Part shown: piece by piece, positions 29,506 to 38,238 of the stretch
Position numbering within the stretch: the stretch's first letter is position 1
Layout of the letters: each line of letters starts with the position of its first letter
Assembly: GCF_022921055.1 (NCBI RefSeq)
Contig: NZ_CP095061.1
Location: 3,077,501-3,141,500, forward strand
Direction of reading: 5' to 3'
DNA from: Hymenobacter volaticus
Lineage (GTDB): Bacteria > Bacteroidota > Bacteroidia > Cytophagales > Hymenobacteraceae
DNA: 64,000 bases
Translations under genes and position numbers: made by a program
Notes under the pieces: generated by a model
Databases searched by the model: none
What the model was told of the DNA's origin: nothing
Seen by the model: the letters and a program-made list of their open reading frames with translations, nothing else

Positions 29506-31292
29506 ATGAAACTGCTCTACGGCTATCTGCGCAATTATTGGGGACTATTGGTGTTGGCCCTGGTACTGGCAGCCATCAATCAGATTTTCTCTCTGCTTGA
29601 TCCCTGGATTTTCCGCAAAATCATCGACCAGTACGTGGTCAAGCCAAGCGGGGCGCTGCATGACGTCAACTTCCGTACGTTTTTGAGTGGCGCCGGCTTG
29701 CTGATACTGGCGGCTATGGGCGTGGCCATGGTGTCGCGCATCGCCAAAAACTTCCAAGATTACTACGTCAACGTGATTACCCAGCGGCTGGGGGCGCAGC
29801 TGTACTCTGATGGGTTGCGCCACTCTCTGGAACTGCCGTATCAGGTATTCGAGGATCAACGCTCGGGCGAAACGCTGGGTAAGCTCCAGAAGGTCCGCAC
29901 CGACGTTGAGAAACTGATTGCCTCGTTCGTGAACGTGCTGTTTGTAGGGCTGGTGGGCATCATCTTCGTGGTGGGCTATGCCCTTACGGTGTACTGGGTG
30001 ATTGCGCCAGTTTACTTCCTGACCATCCCGCTGCTGGGCTTCCTGAGTTCGGTGCTGAGCAAGAAAATTAAGGTGGTGCAGAAAACCATCGTGGCCGAAA
30101 CCACGGCGTTGGCGGGCGCGACCACTGAAAGCTTGCGCAACATTGAGTTGGTGAAAAGCCTAGGGCTAGCCCAGCAGGAAACCGAGCGACTGAATGCTAC
30201 TACCAACAAGATTCTGAAGCTGGAGCTCAAGAAGGTGCGCTACATCCGGTCGTTGTCGTTTGTGCAGGGCACGTTCGTGAACTTGCTGCGCAACGCCATC
30301 TTGCTGTTGATGCTGTATTTGGTGGTGCAGGGCCGCATTACGGTGGGCGAGTTTTTCTCACTGTTTATTTACTCGTTTGCCATTTTTGGGCCGCTGCAGG
30401 AAATGGGCAACATCATCAATATCTACCGCGAAACCGAGGCTTCCTTAGCCAACTTCGAGCAGATACTAGCCACGCCGCGCGACGTGAAGCCCACGCACCC
30501 CAAAGACATCAAGCAGATCCAAACCTTGGCTTTCGATGAGGTGCGGTTCAAACACCTTTCGGCCAGCAACGCCGCGCTGGATGGCATTTCCTTCGACACC
30601 AAGCTCGGCGAAACCATTGCGTTTGTGGGACCGTCGGGGTCCGGCAAAACCACGCTCGTAAAGCTCTTGGTAGGCCTCTACCCACCCGCCGCCGGCCAAA
30701 TTCTCTACAACGGCATCCCCGGCACCGAAATCGACTTGGACACGCTGCGCGAGCAAATCGGGTTCGTTACGCAGGACACGCAGCTTTTCGCGGGCACTAT
30801 CCGTGAGAATCTGCGCTTCGTGGCGCCCCAGGCCACCGATGAGGAATGCCTGCGCGCCCTGCACGAAGCAGCCGCCGATTCGCTTCTGGCCCGTGCCCCC
30901 AGGGCCTCGACACCGTGATTGGGGAAGGCGGCGTGAAAGTTTCAGGCGGCGAAAAGCAGCGCCTCAGCATTGCGCGGGCCTTGCTGCGGCGCCCCACGCT
31001 GCTGGTATTCGACGAAGCCACTTCGGCACTGGACTCGCTCACGGAAGAGGAAATCAGCCAGACCGTGCGGGAGCTTTCGGGCTCGCGCCAGCACATCACC
31101 ATCCTCATTGCGCACCGCCTGAGTACCATCCTGCACGCCGACAAGATCTTCGTGCTAGAGCGCGGCCATATCGCCGAACAAGGCCGCCACGACGAACTTT
31201 TGCTGCAAAAAGGCCTTTACTACGCTATGTGGCGCCAGCAAATTGGCGAGCGGCCAACTTCATCCATTGCCCCCCAGCTGGTGCAAGTCTAA
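29506..31292 (+). CDS. ABC transporter, fused permease and ATPase (type IV exporter; frameshifted in this assembly)
   Basis: About 595 residues. Six-helix transmembrane domain (residues about 5-315), then the nucleotide-binding domain with Walker A GPSGSGKTT (about 375), Q-loop TQDTQLF, signature VSGGEKQR, Walker B LLVFDEATSALD and the H-loop IAHRLST. It resembles MsbA/lipid or multidrug exporters, works as a homodimer in the inner membrane; substrate unknown. The frame breaks at 30896-30900: GCCCCCAGG needs one more C to read APQGLDTVIGEGG, normal for this site. It stands alone between repeat clusters and a strong hairpin. Confidence 0.93.
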
Positions 31293-31314
31293 AAGCCGAC
31301 GCTGCTTTTTTAAC

Positions 31315-31369
31315 GCAAAGCGCATACTGCACTCCTCAGGCCTTACGCCTAGTGCAGTATGCGCTTTGC
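31315..31369. terminator. Perfect 19-bp hairpin
   Basis: Arms GCAAAGCGCATACTGCACT (31315-31333) and exact reverse complement (31351-31369). The 17-base loop has its own small AGGC...GCCT stem. It follows the ABC gene. Confidence 0.8.
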
Positions 31370-31579
31370 CTTAGATTGACAGTCTGGAGCATTGGGCACT
31401 TCGTGGCAGCTTCCCGCATGGAGAACTTTCATGATCGGCAAGCAGAATTGTTGTCTTGAGTACTGAGCGCAAATAAAGCAGAACTGTTGCGGTACTAATA
31501 CCAGCTTAGCACTAAGCGTAAGCAAGCCGCTTTACAATGTTGGTCGTAACAGCCGTAGATGAGTTGATGCAAGGGCACT

Positions 31580-31648
31580 AAAAATCGGTGAGGCGCGTTA
31601 TTTAGGCACGATTCCTGACTATCCAGGTTTCTCATCTCACCGATATTT
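31580..31648 (+). promoter_or_regulatory. Inverted repeat spanning the leader of the M48-like gene
   Basis: AAAAATCGGTGAG (31580-31592) and CTCACCGATATTT (31636-31648) pair over 13 bases with one mismatch, and the right arm ends two bases before the ATG at 31651, so it could mask the start in the messenger. The GGTGAG core recurs elsewhere in this window. Confidence 0.4.
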
Positions 31649-31650
31649 CC

Positions 31651-32568
31651 ATGACGTTTCAGCCTCGCTTTTTCCGCCATTTCGCCGGCTTGCTGCTGGG
31701 TGCGTGGCTGCTTCTGGCCGGTTCGGTCAGTGCTCAATCTTCGACTACTCCTAAGCGCGACGTACTGCGCGAAATCACCGATGTGGTAGGCCTCAAGCCC
31801 CGCTTCGAACTACAAGCCACCTCGGCCGTGCAAAACGCGGCAGCAGTGGTATACAGCGGCAAACGCTTCCTCCTGTATAACCCCGATTTTGTGGCTGCCG
31901 TGAACCGTGCTGGCCGCTCCGATTGGGCGGGCATCAGCATCTTAGCGCACGAAATGGGTCACCACCTCAACGGCCACACGCTGAAGCCCGGCGGCTCTAA
32001 CCCCACCGACGAGCTGGAAGCCGACGAGTTTTCGGGCTTTGTGCTGCGCAAAATGGGCGCGAGCTTAGCCGAGGCTCAGGCCGGTATGGCTGTGGTATCG
32101 GACGAGGAAGCCTCGCCTACGCACCCTGGCCGCTCAACCCGCCTCAAGGCTATCAGCGACGGTTGGCAGCGTGCTAGCCAGCAGATTGCAGCCAGCAACC
32201 ACGCCACTGCCCCTTCGGCCGCCCCGGCTATTGTGAGCAATACGCCGGCAGTGCTGCCTGGCCGGACCAACTCTGGCGCGGGCACGCCCGTCGTGATGGC
32301 TAGCAACGGGCAGATGAGCTTGGTGGGCAAGATTACCTTCCGCAACAAGCCTAATCAACCGTTCTATCTTACCAACCGCCTTAACGTTATCCGCCTCGAC
32401 CATGAGGAACATACCGCTCAGGTAGTGGGCCGCATCACTCGGTCCAACAACGAAGACTTCCCCTTCATCTTGGTTGACGAACAAAACCGCCGCCTCTTGA
32501 TTGATGCTGCCGGTGCCGTTTACGACAGCAACGGCCGGCAAGTAGCCATGGTCTCGGACCCTTCGTAA
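31651..32568 (+). CDS. Secreted M48-like metalloprotease
   Basis: 305 residues. N-terminal signal peptide (FAGLLLGAWLLLAGSVSAQS). Catalytic zinc motif LAHEMGHHLNGHT (His100, Glu101, His104) followed by DELEADEFSGF, where the Glu/Asp provide the third ligand in M48 proteases. The C-terminal 100 residues are an unrelated beta-rich domain (KITFRNKPNQPFYLTN, IRLDHEEHTAQVVGR). It probably degrades misfolded envelope proteins in the periplasm. A short inverted repeat covers its leader. Terminator at 32586-32621. Confidence 0.82.
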   Translation: MTFQPRFFRHFAGLLLGAWLLLAGSVSAQSSTTPKRDVLREITDVVGLKPRFELQATSAVQNAAAVVYSGKRFLLYNPDFVAAVNRAGRSDWAGISILAHEMGHHLNGHTLKPGGSNPTDELEADEFSGFVLRKMGASLAEAQAGMAVVSDEEASPTHPGRSTRLKAISDGWQRASQQIAASNHATAPSAAPAIVSNTPAVLPGRTNSGAGTPVVMASNGQMSLVGKITFRNKPNQPFYLTNRLNVIRLDHEEHTAQVVGRITRSNNEDFPFILVDEQNRRLLIDAAGAVYDSNGRQVAMVSDPS

Positions 32569-32585
32569 GCTTCTTCTCAGTAGTT

Positions 32586-32621
32586 AAAAAGCCGGTTTCC
32601 CGTTAGGAACCCGGCTTTTTT
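32586..32621 (+). terminator. Terminator after the M48-like gene
   Basis: Stem AAAAAGCCGGTTTCC / GGAACCCGGCTTTTTT (one bulged C) with a 5-base loop. Confidence 0.9.
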
Positions 32622-32735
32622 GTTGCCTTAAGGTGACGTTGCGCAACACTAAACTAACAGGTTGAATAGCCGCATTCCTGTTACCACATTGGACGGCGTA
32701 GGCTGTAGCTTTGCTGCCAATCAATCTGCGCCTCT

Positions 32736-33635
32736 ATGCCTACGCTCCCTTTCTTGCTTGTTGATGCTTTCACAGAAACCCCGCTGGGCGGCAATCCGTG
32801 CGCAGTGGTTTTGGATGCCGACAACCTTACCGACGAGCAGATGCAGCGCTTGGCGAGGGAATTCAACCAGTCGGAAACCGCCTTCGTGCGTCGTTCTGCA
32901 GACGCAGATTTTGGTGTTCGCTTCTTTACGCCAGCCGAAGAAATTCCGCTGGCCGGGCACCCCACCATTGCCACCGTTGTGGCGCTGATGCACGCGGGCC
33001 GCTTGCCGCTCACGGGTCCGCGCACCACATTGCAGCTCGCCCTGCGCGACGGTCCTATTCGTATCGATGTGGACGCGGCGGCTGCCCCAGACGAGCTACC
33101 GCAGGTGTTAATGACGCAACGCAAGCCTGTGTTTGGGTTGTTGCACGATCCGGCGGTGGTAGCACCGCTCTTTGGCCTCACGCCCAACGATGTGTTGCCC
33201 GGCGCGCCAATCCAAACGGTGAGCACCGGCACCCGGCAGCTAATGATGTTCCTACGCGACCATGACGCTCTGCGCCGGGCCACGCCACCCGAACCCGCTG
33301 CCTACGCCCGCTACCGCGCCACCTCTGATTTCTTTAGTCCGCATCTGTTTTGCTTGGGCGGTGCCACCCCTACGGGGCATACGTTTGCCCGGCAGTTTGG
33401 CACGCCTCCCGACCTGGCCGAAGACCCGGTTACGGGTTCGGCTACCGGCGGCATGGCGGCGTACCTCTGGCACTACGCCTACCTTGCTCAACCTGATTTC
33501 ATTGCCGAGCAAGGGCACTGGTTAGGTCGGCCAGGCACTATAAATGTGCATGTAGCCGGCCCTCGCGAAGACATCGAGTTCGTGCGCATTGGTGGCACCG
33601 GCGTGGTGCTCGTAGAAGGCAAGCTGACAATGTAA
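32736..33635 (+). CDS. PhzF family isomerase/epimerase-like protein
   Basis: 299 residues. N-terminal FLLVDAFTETPLGGNPCAVV, the catalytic Glu in the NQSETAFV motif, EEIPLAGHPTIATV, and the C-terminal EDPVTGSATGGMAAYLW are all PhzF fold hallmarks (pseudo-symmetric DAP-epimerase-like halves). The founding member isomerises an intermediate in phenazine synthesis, but most family members lie outside phenazine clusters, as here, and their substrates are unknown. ATG 32736; a monocistronic unit. Confidence 0.92.
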   Translation: MPTLPFLLVDAFTETPLGGNPCAVVLDADNLTDEQMQRLAREFNQSETAFVRRSADADFGVRFFTPAEEIPLAGHPTIATVVALMHAGRLPLTGPRTTLQLALRDGPIRIDVDAAAAPDELPQVLMTQRKPVFGLLHDPAVVAPLFGLTPNDVLPGAPIQTVSTGTRQLMMFLRDHDALRRATPPEPAAYARYRATSDFFSPHLFCLGGATPTGHTFARQFGTPPDLAEDPVTGSATGGMAAYLWHYAYLAQPDFIAEQGHWLGRPGTINVHVAGPREDIEFVRIGGTGVVLVEGKLTM

Positions 33636-33779
33636 GTGGTTGAAAACGGTTAAATGGCAATAGCAGGCAGCTCGCCGAAAGTGGGAGTCTGCACACTGAT
33701 GAACAAGGTTTTGTTGCAACTCTGAGCCCGCGGAAGCTGTTCAGTACCTGAACCGTGTTGTACTTATTGCTCCTGCTCC

Positions 33780-34667
33780 GTGCCCGAATTACCCGAAGTT
33801 GAAACCTACCGCCGCTTCCTCGACGACATCATCCTGCACCAACCTATTACGGCGTTTGAAGTGAAAGACGCCCACGTCCTTGTGACCGACGAAGACACGT
33901 TGCGCAAGGCCTTGGTCGGCCGTCACGTAACGGCCACTCGCCGCCTCGGCAAAAACTGCTTTCTAGAGCTCGACAACGGCCAGGTGCTGGCCTTGCATTT
34001 CGGCATGACCGGCGACGTGGGCGCCTACCGCGACGACCACGACGCGCCCCGCTTCACCCGCGTCGCCTTCCACCTGGCTGATGGCCTGCGCGTCGCCTTC
34101 ATCGACCCGCGCAAGTTCGGCCGTATCCGGCTTGTGGAAAGCGTAGCACAGTATCAGAAAGCCAAGAAGCTCGGCCCCGACGCGCTAGATGTGACGCCCG
34201 AGCACCTGCAAGCCGTGCTCGGCACCAAAAAGCCGATGATCAAGCCGCTGCTTCTTGACCAAGGCATCACGGCGGGTCTCGGCAACTGGATTGTGGATGA
34301 AGTACTGTTTCAAGCCAAGATTCATCCGGAGCGCCGGGCGCATACGCTTAGTTCCAAAGAGTTTAAAGCCCTGCACGCCGCCATCCAATTGGTGCTTACC
34401 ACCGCTATTCAACACGAAGCCACCTATCGACACTTCCCGGCTTCGTTCCTGATTCACGCCCGCGAGTGGGACGATTCCGCCACCCCCGGCACGGACGCCC
34501 ACACCTTCTGTCCCCGCCACCCCAAAACGTTGATTGATAAAGGCTACGTGGGCGGCCGGGCTACTTACCATTGCCCACGGTGTCAGCCGGCCCCAGCCTC
34601 AGACATGGATAGCAGCGCCAGCGCAACAGGTGCCAAACCCGATGAGCAGCACCAACAAAGCGCTTAG
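33780..34667 (+). CDS. mutM: Formamidopyrimidine-DNA glycosylase (Fpg/MutM)
   Basis: 295 residues. GTG start followed by PELPEVETYRRF, so the processed Pro2 and Glu3 needed for catalysis are present. RLGKNCFLELDNG includes the conserved Lys near 57, FGMTGD and the H2TH region (DQGITAGLGNWIVDEVLF) follow. The C-terminal zinc finger reads CPRHPKT...YHCPRC: the usual second Cys is His, giving C-H-C-C. It excises oxidised purines such as 8-oxoG and FapyG. The Ser/Ala-rich tail overlaps the convergent small membrane gene by about 70 bases. Confidence 0.93.
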   Translation: MPELPEVETYRRFLDDIILHQPITAFEVKDAHVLVTDEDTLRKALVGRHVTATRRLGKNCFLELDNGQVLALHFGMTGDVGAYRDDHDAPRFTRVAFHLADGLRVAFIDPRKFGRIRLVESVAQYQKAKKLGPDALDVTPEHLQAVLGTKKPMIKPLLLDQGITAGLGNWIVDEVLFQAKIHPERRAHTLSSKEFKALHAAIQLVLTTAIQHEATYRHFPASFLIHAREWDDSATPGTDAHTFCPRHPKTLIDKGYVGGRATYHCPRCQPAPASDMDSSASATGAKPDEQHQQSA

Positions 34668-34865
34668 CCAGTAGGCTTGTTGGATGCCAGATGTGTGGCT
34701 CAGTGAAGCAAAGAACATAACGACAAATAGTTGACCGAGGAGTGCCAGAGCCATTCCATACATAAATTCTAGGCTGTCGTGGCGGTAAACGAATTTGATG
34801 ATGACTGCCAGCAGCAACACAACCGCCAAATTGATACCCACAATACGTTGGTAGGGTGTCTTCAT
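34599..34865 (-). CDS. Small membrane protein, paralogue 1 of 3
   Basis: 88 residues with three helices: INLAVVLLLAVIIKFVY, YGMALALLGQLFVVMFFASL and, at the end, AYWLSALLVLLIGFGTCC. The ending (LSALLVLLIGFG followed by Cys) is shared with the two upstream small genes. I recognise no named family. It is the last gene of the minus-strand series that includes a radical-SAM enzyme, overlapping the mutM end by about 70 bases. Confidence 0.7.
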   Translation of the reverse strand: MKTPYQRIVGINLAVVLLLAVIIKFVYRHDSLEFMYGMALALLGQLFVVMFFASLSHTSGIQQAYWLSALLVLLIGFGTCCAGAAIHV

Positions 34866-34884
34866 GAGTAGTCTTGAGCAGAAT

Positions 34885-35198
34885 CTAGTGCATGTTACCT
34901 AAGCCACCGTTCAAGACTACCATACCGCTGCACGCACCAAACCCGATCAGAAGCACCAACAGGGCGCTTAGAAAGTAAGGCGCGGGCTTTTGTCGGTTGG
35001 TTGATTTGTATTCTGAAACAAATGAAATAAGCCCAGCAACACGTTCACGGCAGCCTGTATAACATAGCCAAATGCAAACAGCGCCGCACTGCCTAATTCG
35101 GTGACGCCGGCCAACAACCCCAGCACGACGGCCGCTAGAAGCAGACCGAGTAGGTTGTTGCGTAGAATATGGTTGGGTTGTGGAGCTGAATCAGGCAT
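34885..35198 (-). CDS. Small membrane protein, paralogue 2 of 3 (frameshifted in this assembly)
   Basis: About 104 residues after repair. ATG 35198 (MPDSAPQPNHILRNNLLG). Helices LLGLLLAAVVLGLLAGV, LFAFGYVIQAAVNVLLGLF and then YFLSALLVLLIGFGACSGMV, the same ending as its paralogues. The frame breaks at about 34979-34980: the uncorrected reading ends SPRLTF, whereas one additional base near CGCGCCTT gives SPRPYFLSALL and a TAG at 34885-34887. Role unknown. Confidence 0.65.
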
Positions 35199-35248
35199 GA
35201 CAGTCGGGAAAACAACCAACAGTAAGTTACAGCATATTTGAGCAGACT

Positions 35249-35548
35249 CTAATGACCACCTTTCATGTTGGATAACAATAGCCCACATACCCCGAAACCA
35301 ATCAACAGTAGTAATAAGCCTGATAAAAAGAAGGCCAAGGCGTAGTGCATCCTATTGCCCGACAACATCATGATTGCGCCAGTTAACCCGTTGAGTAACA
35401 CCAGCGCGCCAATTGCCATGGGCAACGAATCGATACCTTCAAACACGGCCACTAGCAATAAGATACCTAGATTAAGTATCAGCGGCCAAGTCACGGACTC
35501 TTTATCCGCGGGCTTCTTCGGCGGTTGCGGCAACGGGTTCGGCTCCAT
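35249..35548 (-). CDS. Small membrane protein, paralogue 3 of 3
   Basis: 99 residues: a proline-rich cytoplasmic N-terminus (MEPNPLPQPPKKPADKES), helices WPLILNLGILLLVAVF, PMAIGALVLLNGLTGAIMML and ALAFFLSGLLLLLIGFGVC. Its ATG overlaps the stop codon of the radical-SAM gene (TAATG, 35546-35550), so translation of the two is probably coupled. Role unknown. Confidence 0.75.
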   Translation of the reverse strand: MEPNPLPQPPKKPADKESVTWPLILNLGILLLVAVFEGIDSLPMAIGALVLLNGLTGAIMMLSGNRMHYALAFFLSGLLLLLIGFGVCGLLLSNMKGGH

Positions 35549-36954
35549 TAGATAATGCCCGTGCGTTCGGACCGCAGTTCATCTAGCCGCGCCAGCTTCT
35601 CGGCGTCGCGGTAGAAGATGTTCATGGTTTCGAAGGGCACGATTTTCAGGTCTTTGCTCACAATATGAACGCAGGATTTTTTCACGGCCCGCACGTCGAA
35701 ATTGTGCGCGTCCATGAACTGCAAGATGATAATGCGGAACAGGTTGTCGTAGCTCAGATTGGGGGCCGAGACCTGCGGCAAACAGCACAACAACTGGTTG
35801 ATTTCGGGCACCACCGTATCCACGGTATTAGCCGTGCTGAACAGCTTGAGCATGTGCTGACGCAGGCGCGGGTCACGCTCATACACGATGGTGTTGCTGC
35901 TGTTGGTGAGCAGTTCGGCGGGGTCGAGGTAGCGCGTGAGCGGGAAGACTTCGCCGTCCAGCTTCAGGGCGTAGGCCATGGCTAGCGCGTCGGGGTTGCA
36001 GGGTACGGGCAGCAGGTCGGCGGCGGTAAACACCGAGCTTTGGTTGATGATGCCCTGCCGTACTTCGGTGAGCGAAAACGAATCGGTAGCTGGGTTAAAA
36101 TTGTCGAGGCGGCCGGCGGCTTGGGTGGGCTGAAACGTGACGCCGCGCACGCAACGTTGCTTGAGGGCGTAGTCGATGATGTCGCCCATCTCGTCATCGT
36201 TGAGGCCTTTTTGCAGGGTCACGACCAGCGTGGTGCTGAGGTTGTGTTTGTTGAGGTTTGCTATGGCCTTTTGGCGCACTTCGCGCAGGTCGCGGCCGCG
36301 CATGGTTTGCAACACGTTCTCGCGGAACGAGTCGAACTGCAAGTACACTTCAAAGGCGCCCGCATAGGTAGCTAGCCGTGCCACAAAGGCTTCGTCTTTG
36401 GCTAGGCGCACGCCGTTGGTGTTCACCATCAGGTGCTTGATGGGTTTGCGCTTGCACATATCCAGAATCTCCCAGAACTGCGGGTGCAGCGTGGGCTCAC
36501 CGCCGGACAATTGCACCACGTCGGGCTCGCCTTCGTTGGCCACCACTAGGTCCACCATGGCTTCCACTTCCTCTAAGGTGCGGTGGCGGCCGTGTGTCGG
36601 GCTGCTTTCGGCGTAGCAGGTGGGGCAGGTAAGGTTGCAGCGGTCGGTTATTTCCACCACCGTGAGGCAGCTGTGCTGCTCGTGGTCGGTGCAGAGGCCG
36701 CAGTCGTAGGGGCAGCCGTAGTGGGTGGCCATGTTGAAGCGGCGCGGCGTTTCGCTCGGCTTCACGTAGTTGCGGATGCTCTTGTAATATTCGATATCGG
36801 TGGCGATGCGCACCTTTTGGCGCCCATGCTCGGGGCAGCGCTTGAGCATATACACATTCCCGTCCTCGAACACGATTTTGGCCTCGATGCGGCGCAGGCA
36901 TTCCGGGCAGAGGCTCAGGGTGAAATCGTAGTAGATATAAGGACGTTCGGGCAT
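35548..36954 (-). CDS. Radical-SAM enzyme of the tetraether-synthase-like family
   Basis: 468 residues. An N-terminal Cys-rich block (CPECLRRIEAKIVFEDGNVY, with Cys16, Cys19, Cys40) and CPYDCGLCTDHEQHSC (81-96) precede the radical-SAM cluster CNLTCPTC (Cys106, 110, 113) and SGGEPTLHP, NTNG, and later SPASM-like features. The combination of CPEC...CPEHG, CPYDCGLC and an ITDRCNLTCPTC core is what I recall for the archaeal tetraether lipid synthase family (MJ0619-like) and bacterial relatives. That suggests C-C bond formation between lipid tails or a related membrane-lipid modification; this is inference. Start ATG 36954 (MPERPYIYYDF); an ATG-less extension to 37005 is less likely. Coupled to the downstream small membrane gene. 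Confidence 0.85.
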   Translation of the reverse strand: MPERPYIYYDFTLSLCPECLRRIEAKIVFEDGNVYMLKRCPEHGRQKVRIATDIEYYKSIRNYVKPSETPRRFNMATHYGCPYDCGLCTDHEQHSCLTVVEITDRCNLTCPTCYAESSPTHGRHRTLEEVEAMVDLVVANEGEPDVVQLSGGEPTLHPQFWEILDMCKRKPIKHLMVNTNGVRLAKDEAFVARLATYAGAFEVYLQFDSFRENVLQTMRGRDLREVRQKAIANLNKHNLSTTLVVTLQKGLNDDEMGDIIDYALKQRCVRGVTFQPTQAAGRLDNFNPATDSFSLTEVRQGIINQSSVFTAADLLPVPCNPDALAMAYALKLDGEVFPLTRYLDPAELLTNSSNTIVYERDPRLRQHMLKLFSTANTVDTVVPEINQLLCCLPQVSAPNLSYDNLFRIIILQFMDAHNFDVRAVKKSCVHIVSKDLKIVPFETMNIFYRDAEKLARLDELRSERTGII

Positions 36955-37014
36955 GGCAGGGAAGGTTAGATGAAGGGTTACAGTATCAAGCTTCGAGGTC
37001 AACAATCAGCTATG

Positions 37015-38208
37015 CTATTCCTGTAGCTCAAGCAACAGCTCGACTATGTTACCTTTTAAAATCTTCCTGCCCTTAACAAAATCAAGATGAAGTATTAGAC
37101 GCAATTGGCTAGCCGACAAGTCTGTTACTAGGAATCTAAAGTAGCTACCTAGATGGACGTCCCAACTATGGATGCTCAGCACGTTGCCAACTATACTGTA
37201 AAGAGAGGATTTGACCGGACCAGCCTCTTGAGTAGTATACAGCAGTTCATTTGGGTCTATTAAATCCAAAGTATCGAACATCTCTAAACTCATCATTCCA
37301 ATACCATGCCCTTCGCCAGGCAACTGCTTTGCGGTTTTGAACTTCCAAACTTTATGAATTGATACTTCTAAAACTGAACCCGCCGATTGTCTTTGTATAT
37401 GTGCTTCCAGCAATTGCCGGTTTTTTTCCTCTTGCGCCGCCTGCAGTTGTTGATTTCTTTCGTCTTCGCTTGTCGGCACTTTCTCCTGCGGCCATTCAGC
37501 AAAGCCATACCACTTGTCCCCTCTTGTAGGCAGATTGGGGGCTAGATCGGGTTTAAACAAAGCACAGAATATCTGATTCTTTCCTTTGGGATTAACACTG
37601 TTGGTTGACAGTCCCCGAAGACGCATCTGATGAATGGCGTAGGGAACGAATTTGTAGTTTGGAAACCACTCCACAATCTTGTGTTTAAGTTGCAGAAAGG
37701 CGGCTTCGTATTCAAGATGTGGTGAAACCGTAATAGCATGAATGGTTGGATAACGTGCTTGATCTATACCTAGACTATTCGCTCTCTTATGGTCCAACGC
37801 CAACATCAAAGTTGAGCTGTCCACTCCGTATAGGGTATAGTAAGGGCCAAGTAGGCTAATGACAAAGTGAATTTCCTTGGCAACCAAGTACGTAGGAGTA
37901 TCACTCTCTTCTAGAGTTAAGCACCCCGAAAAGCAAGGTGAAAAGGTATTGATACTACCGGAAATCTTCCGCTTAAATTTCTTTCTGAGAAACTTATTGA
38001 AGCTGCCCCACCGCTCCTGATAGTTCTTGGCATCAAACAGGTTGTCTTCAATGATGCTCGCTATTTGCTGGTAGCCGGGGTAAGTTTCATGTAACGTGAT
38101 GGCGTCACTTTCACTTTCCAGAATGCCCAGCGGATAATAGGCTTTTATAGTTTCGTATAAGGGCCAAAAGTTGTGTATACCACTATTAAACCGAAAGTAT
38201 TCCTTCAT
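37015..38208 (-). CDS. Protein of unknown function, 397 residues, atypical composition
   Basis: No family recognised. The protein starts MKEYFRFNSGIHNFWPLYET and has a basic segment RKKFKRKISGSINTFSPC, a coiled coil with DERNQQLQAAQEEKNRQLLE, and a leucine-rich end (LLLELQE). There is no signal peptide or membrane segment. The local base composition is clearly more AT-rich than in the flanking genes and the codons differ (many TTA/ATA/AAT), so it looks like a later insertion between the radical-SAM and Lgt-like genes. Confidence 0.75.
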   Translation of the reverse strand: MKEYFRFNSGIHNFWPLYETIKAYYPLGILESESDAITLHETYPGYQQIASIIEDNLFDAKNYQERWGSFNKFLRKKFKRKISGSINTFSPCFSGCLTLEESDTPTYLVAKEIHFVISLLGPYYTLYGVDSSTLMLALDHKRANSLGIDQARYPTIHAITVSPHLEYEAAFLQLKHKIVEWFPNYKFVPYAIHQMRLRGLSTNSVNPKGKNQIFCALFKPDLAPNLPTRGDKWYGFAEWPQEKVPTSEDERNQQLQAAQEEKNRQLLEAHIQRQSAGSVLEVSIHKVWKFKTAKQLPGEGHGIGMMSLEMFDTLDLIDPNELLYTTQEAGPVKSSLYSIVGNVLSIHSWDVHLGSYFRFLVTDLSASQLRLILHLDFVKGRKILKGNIVELLLELQE

Positions 38209-38238
38209 TTATCATGCTTTTAAATAAGTATTAAACAC

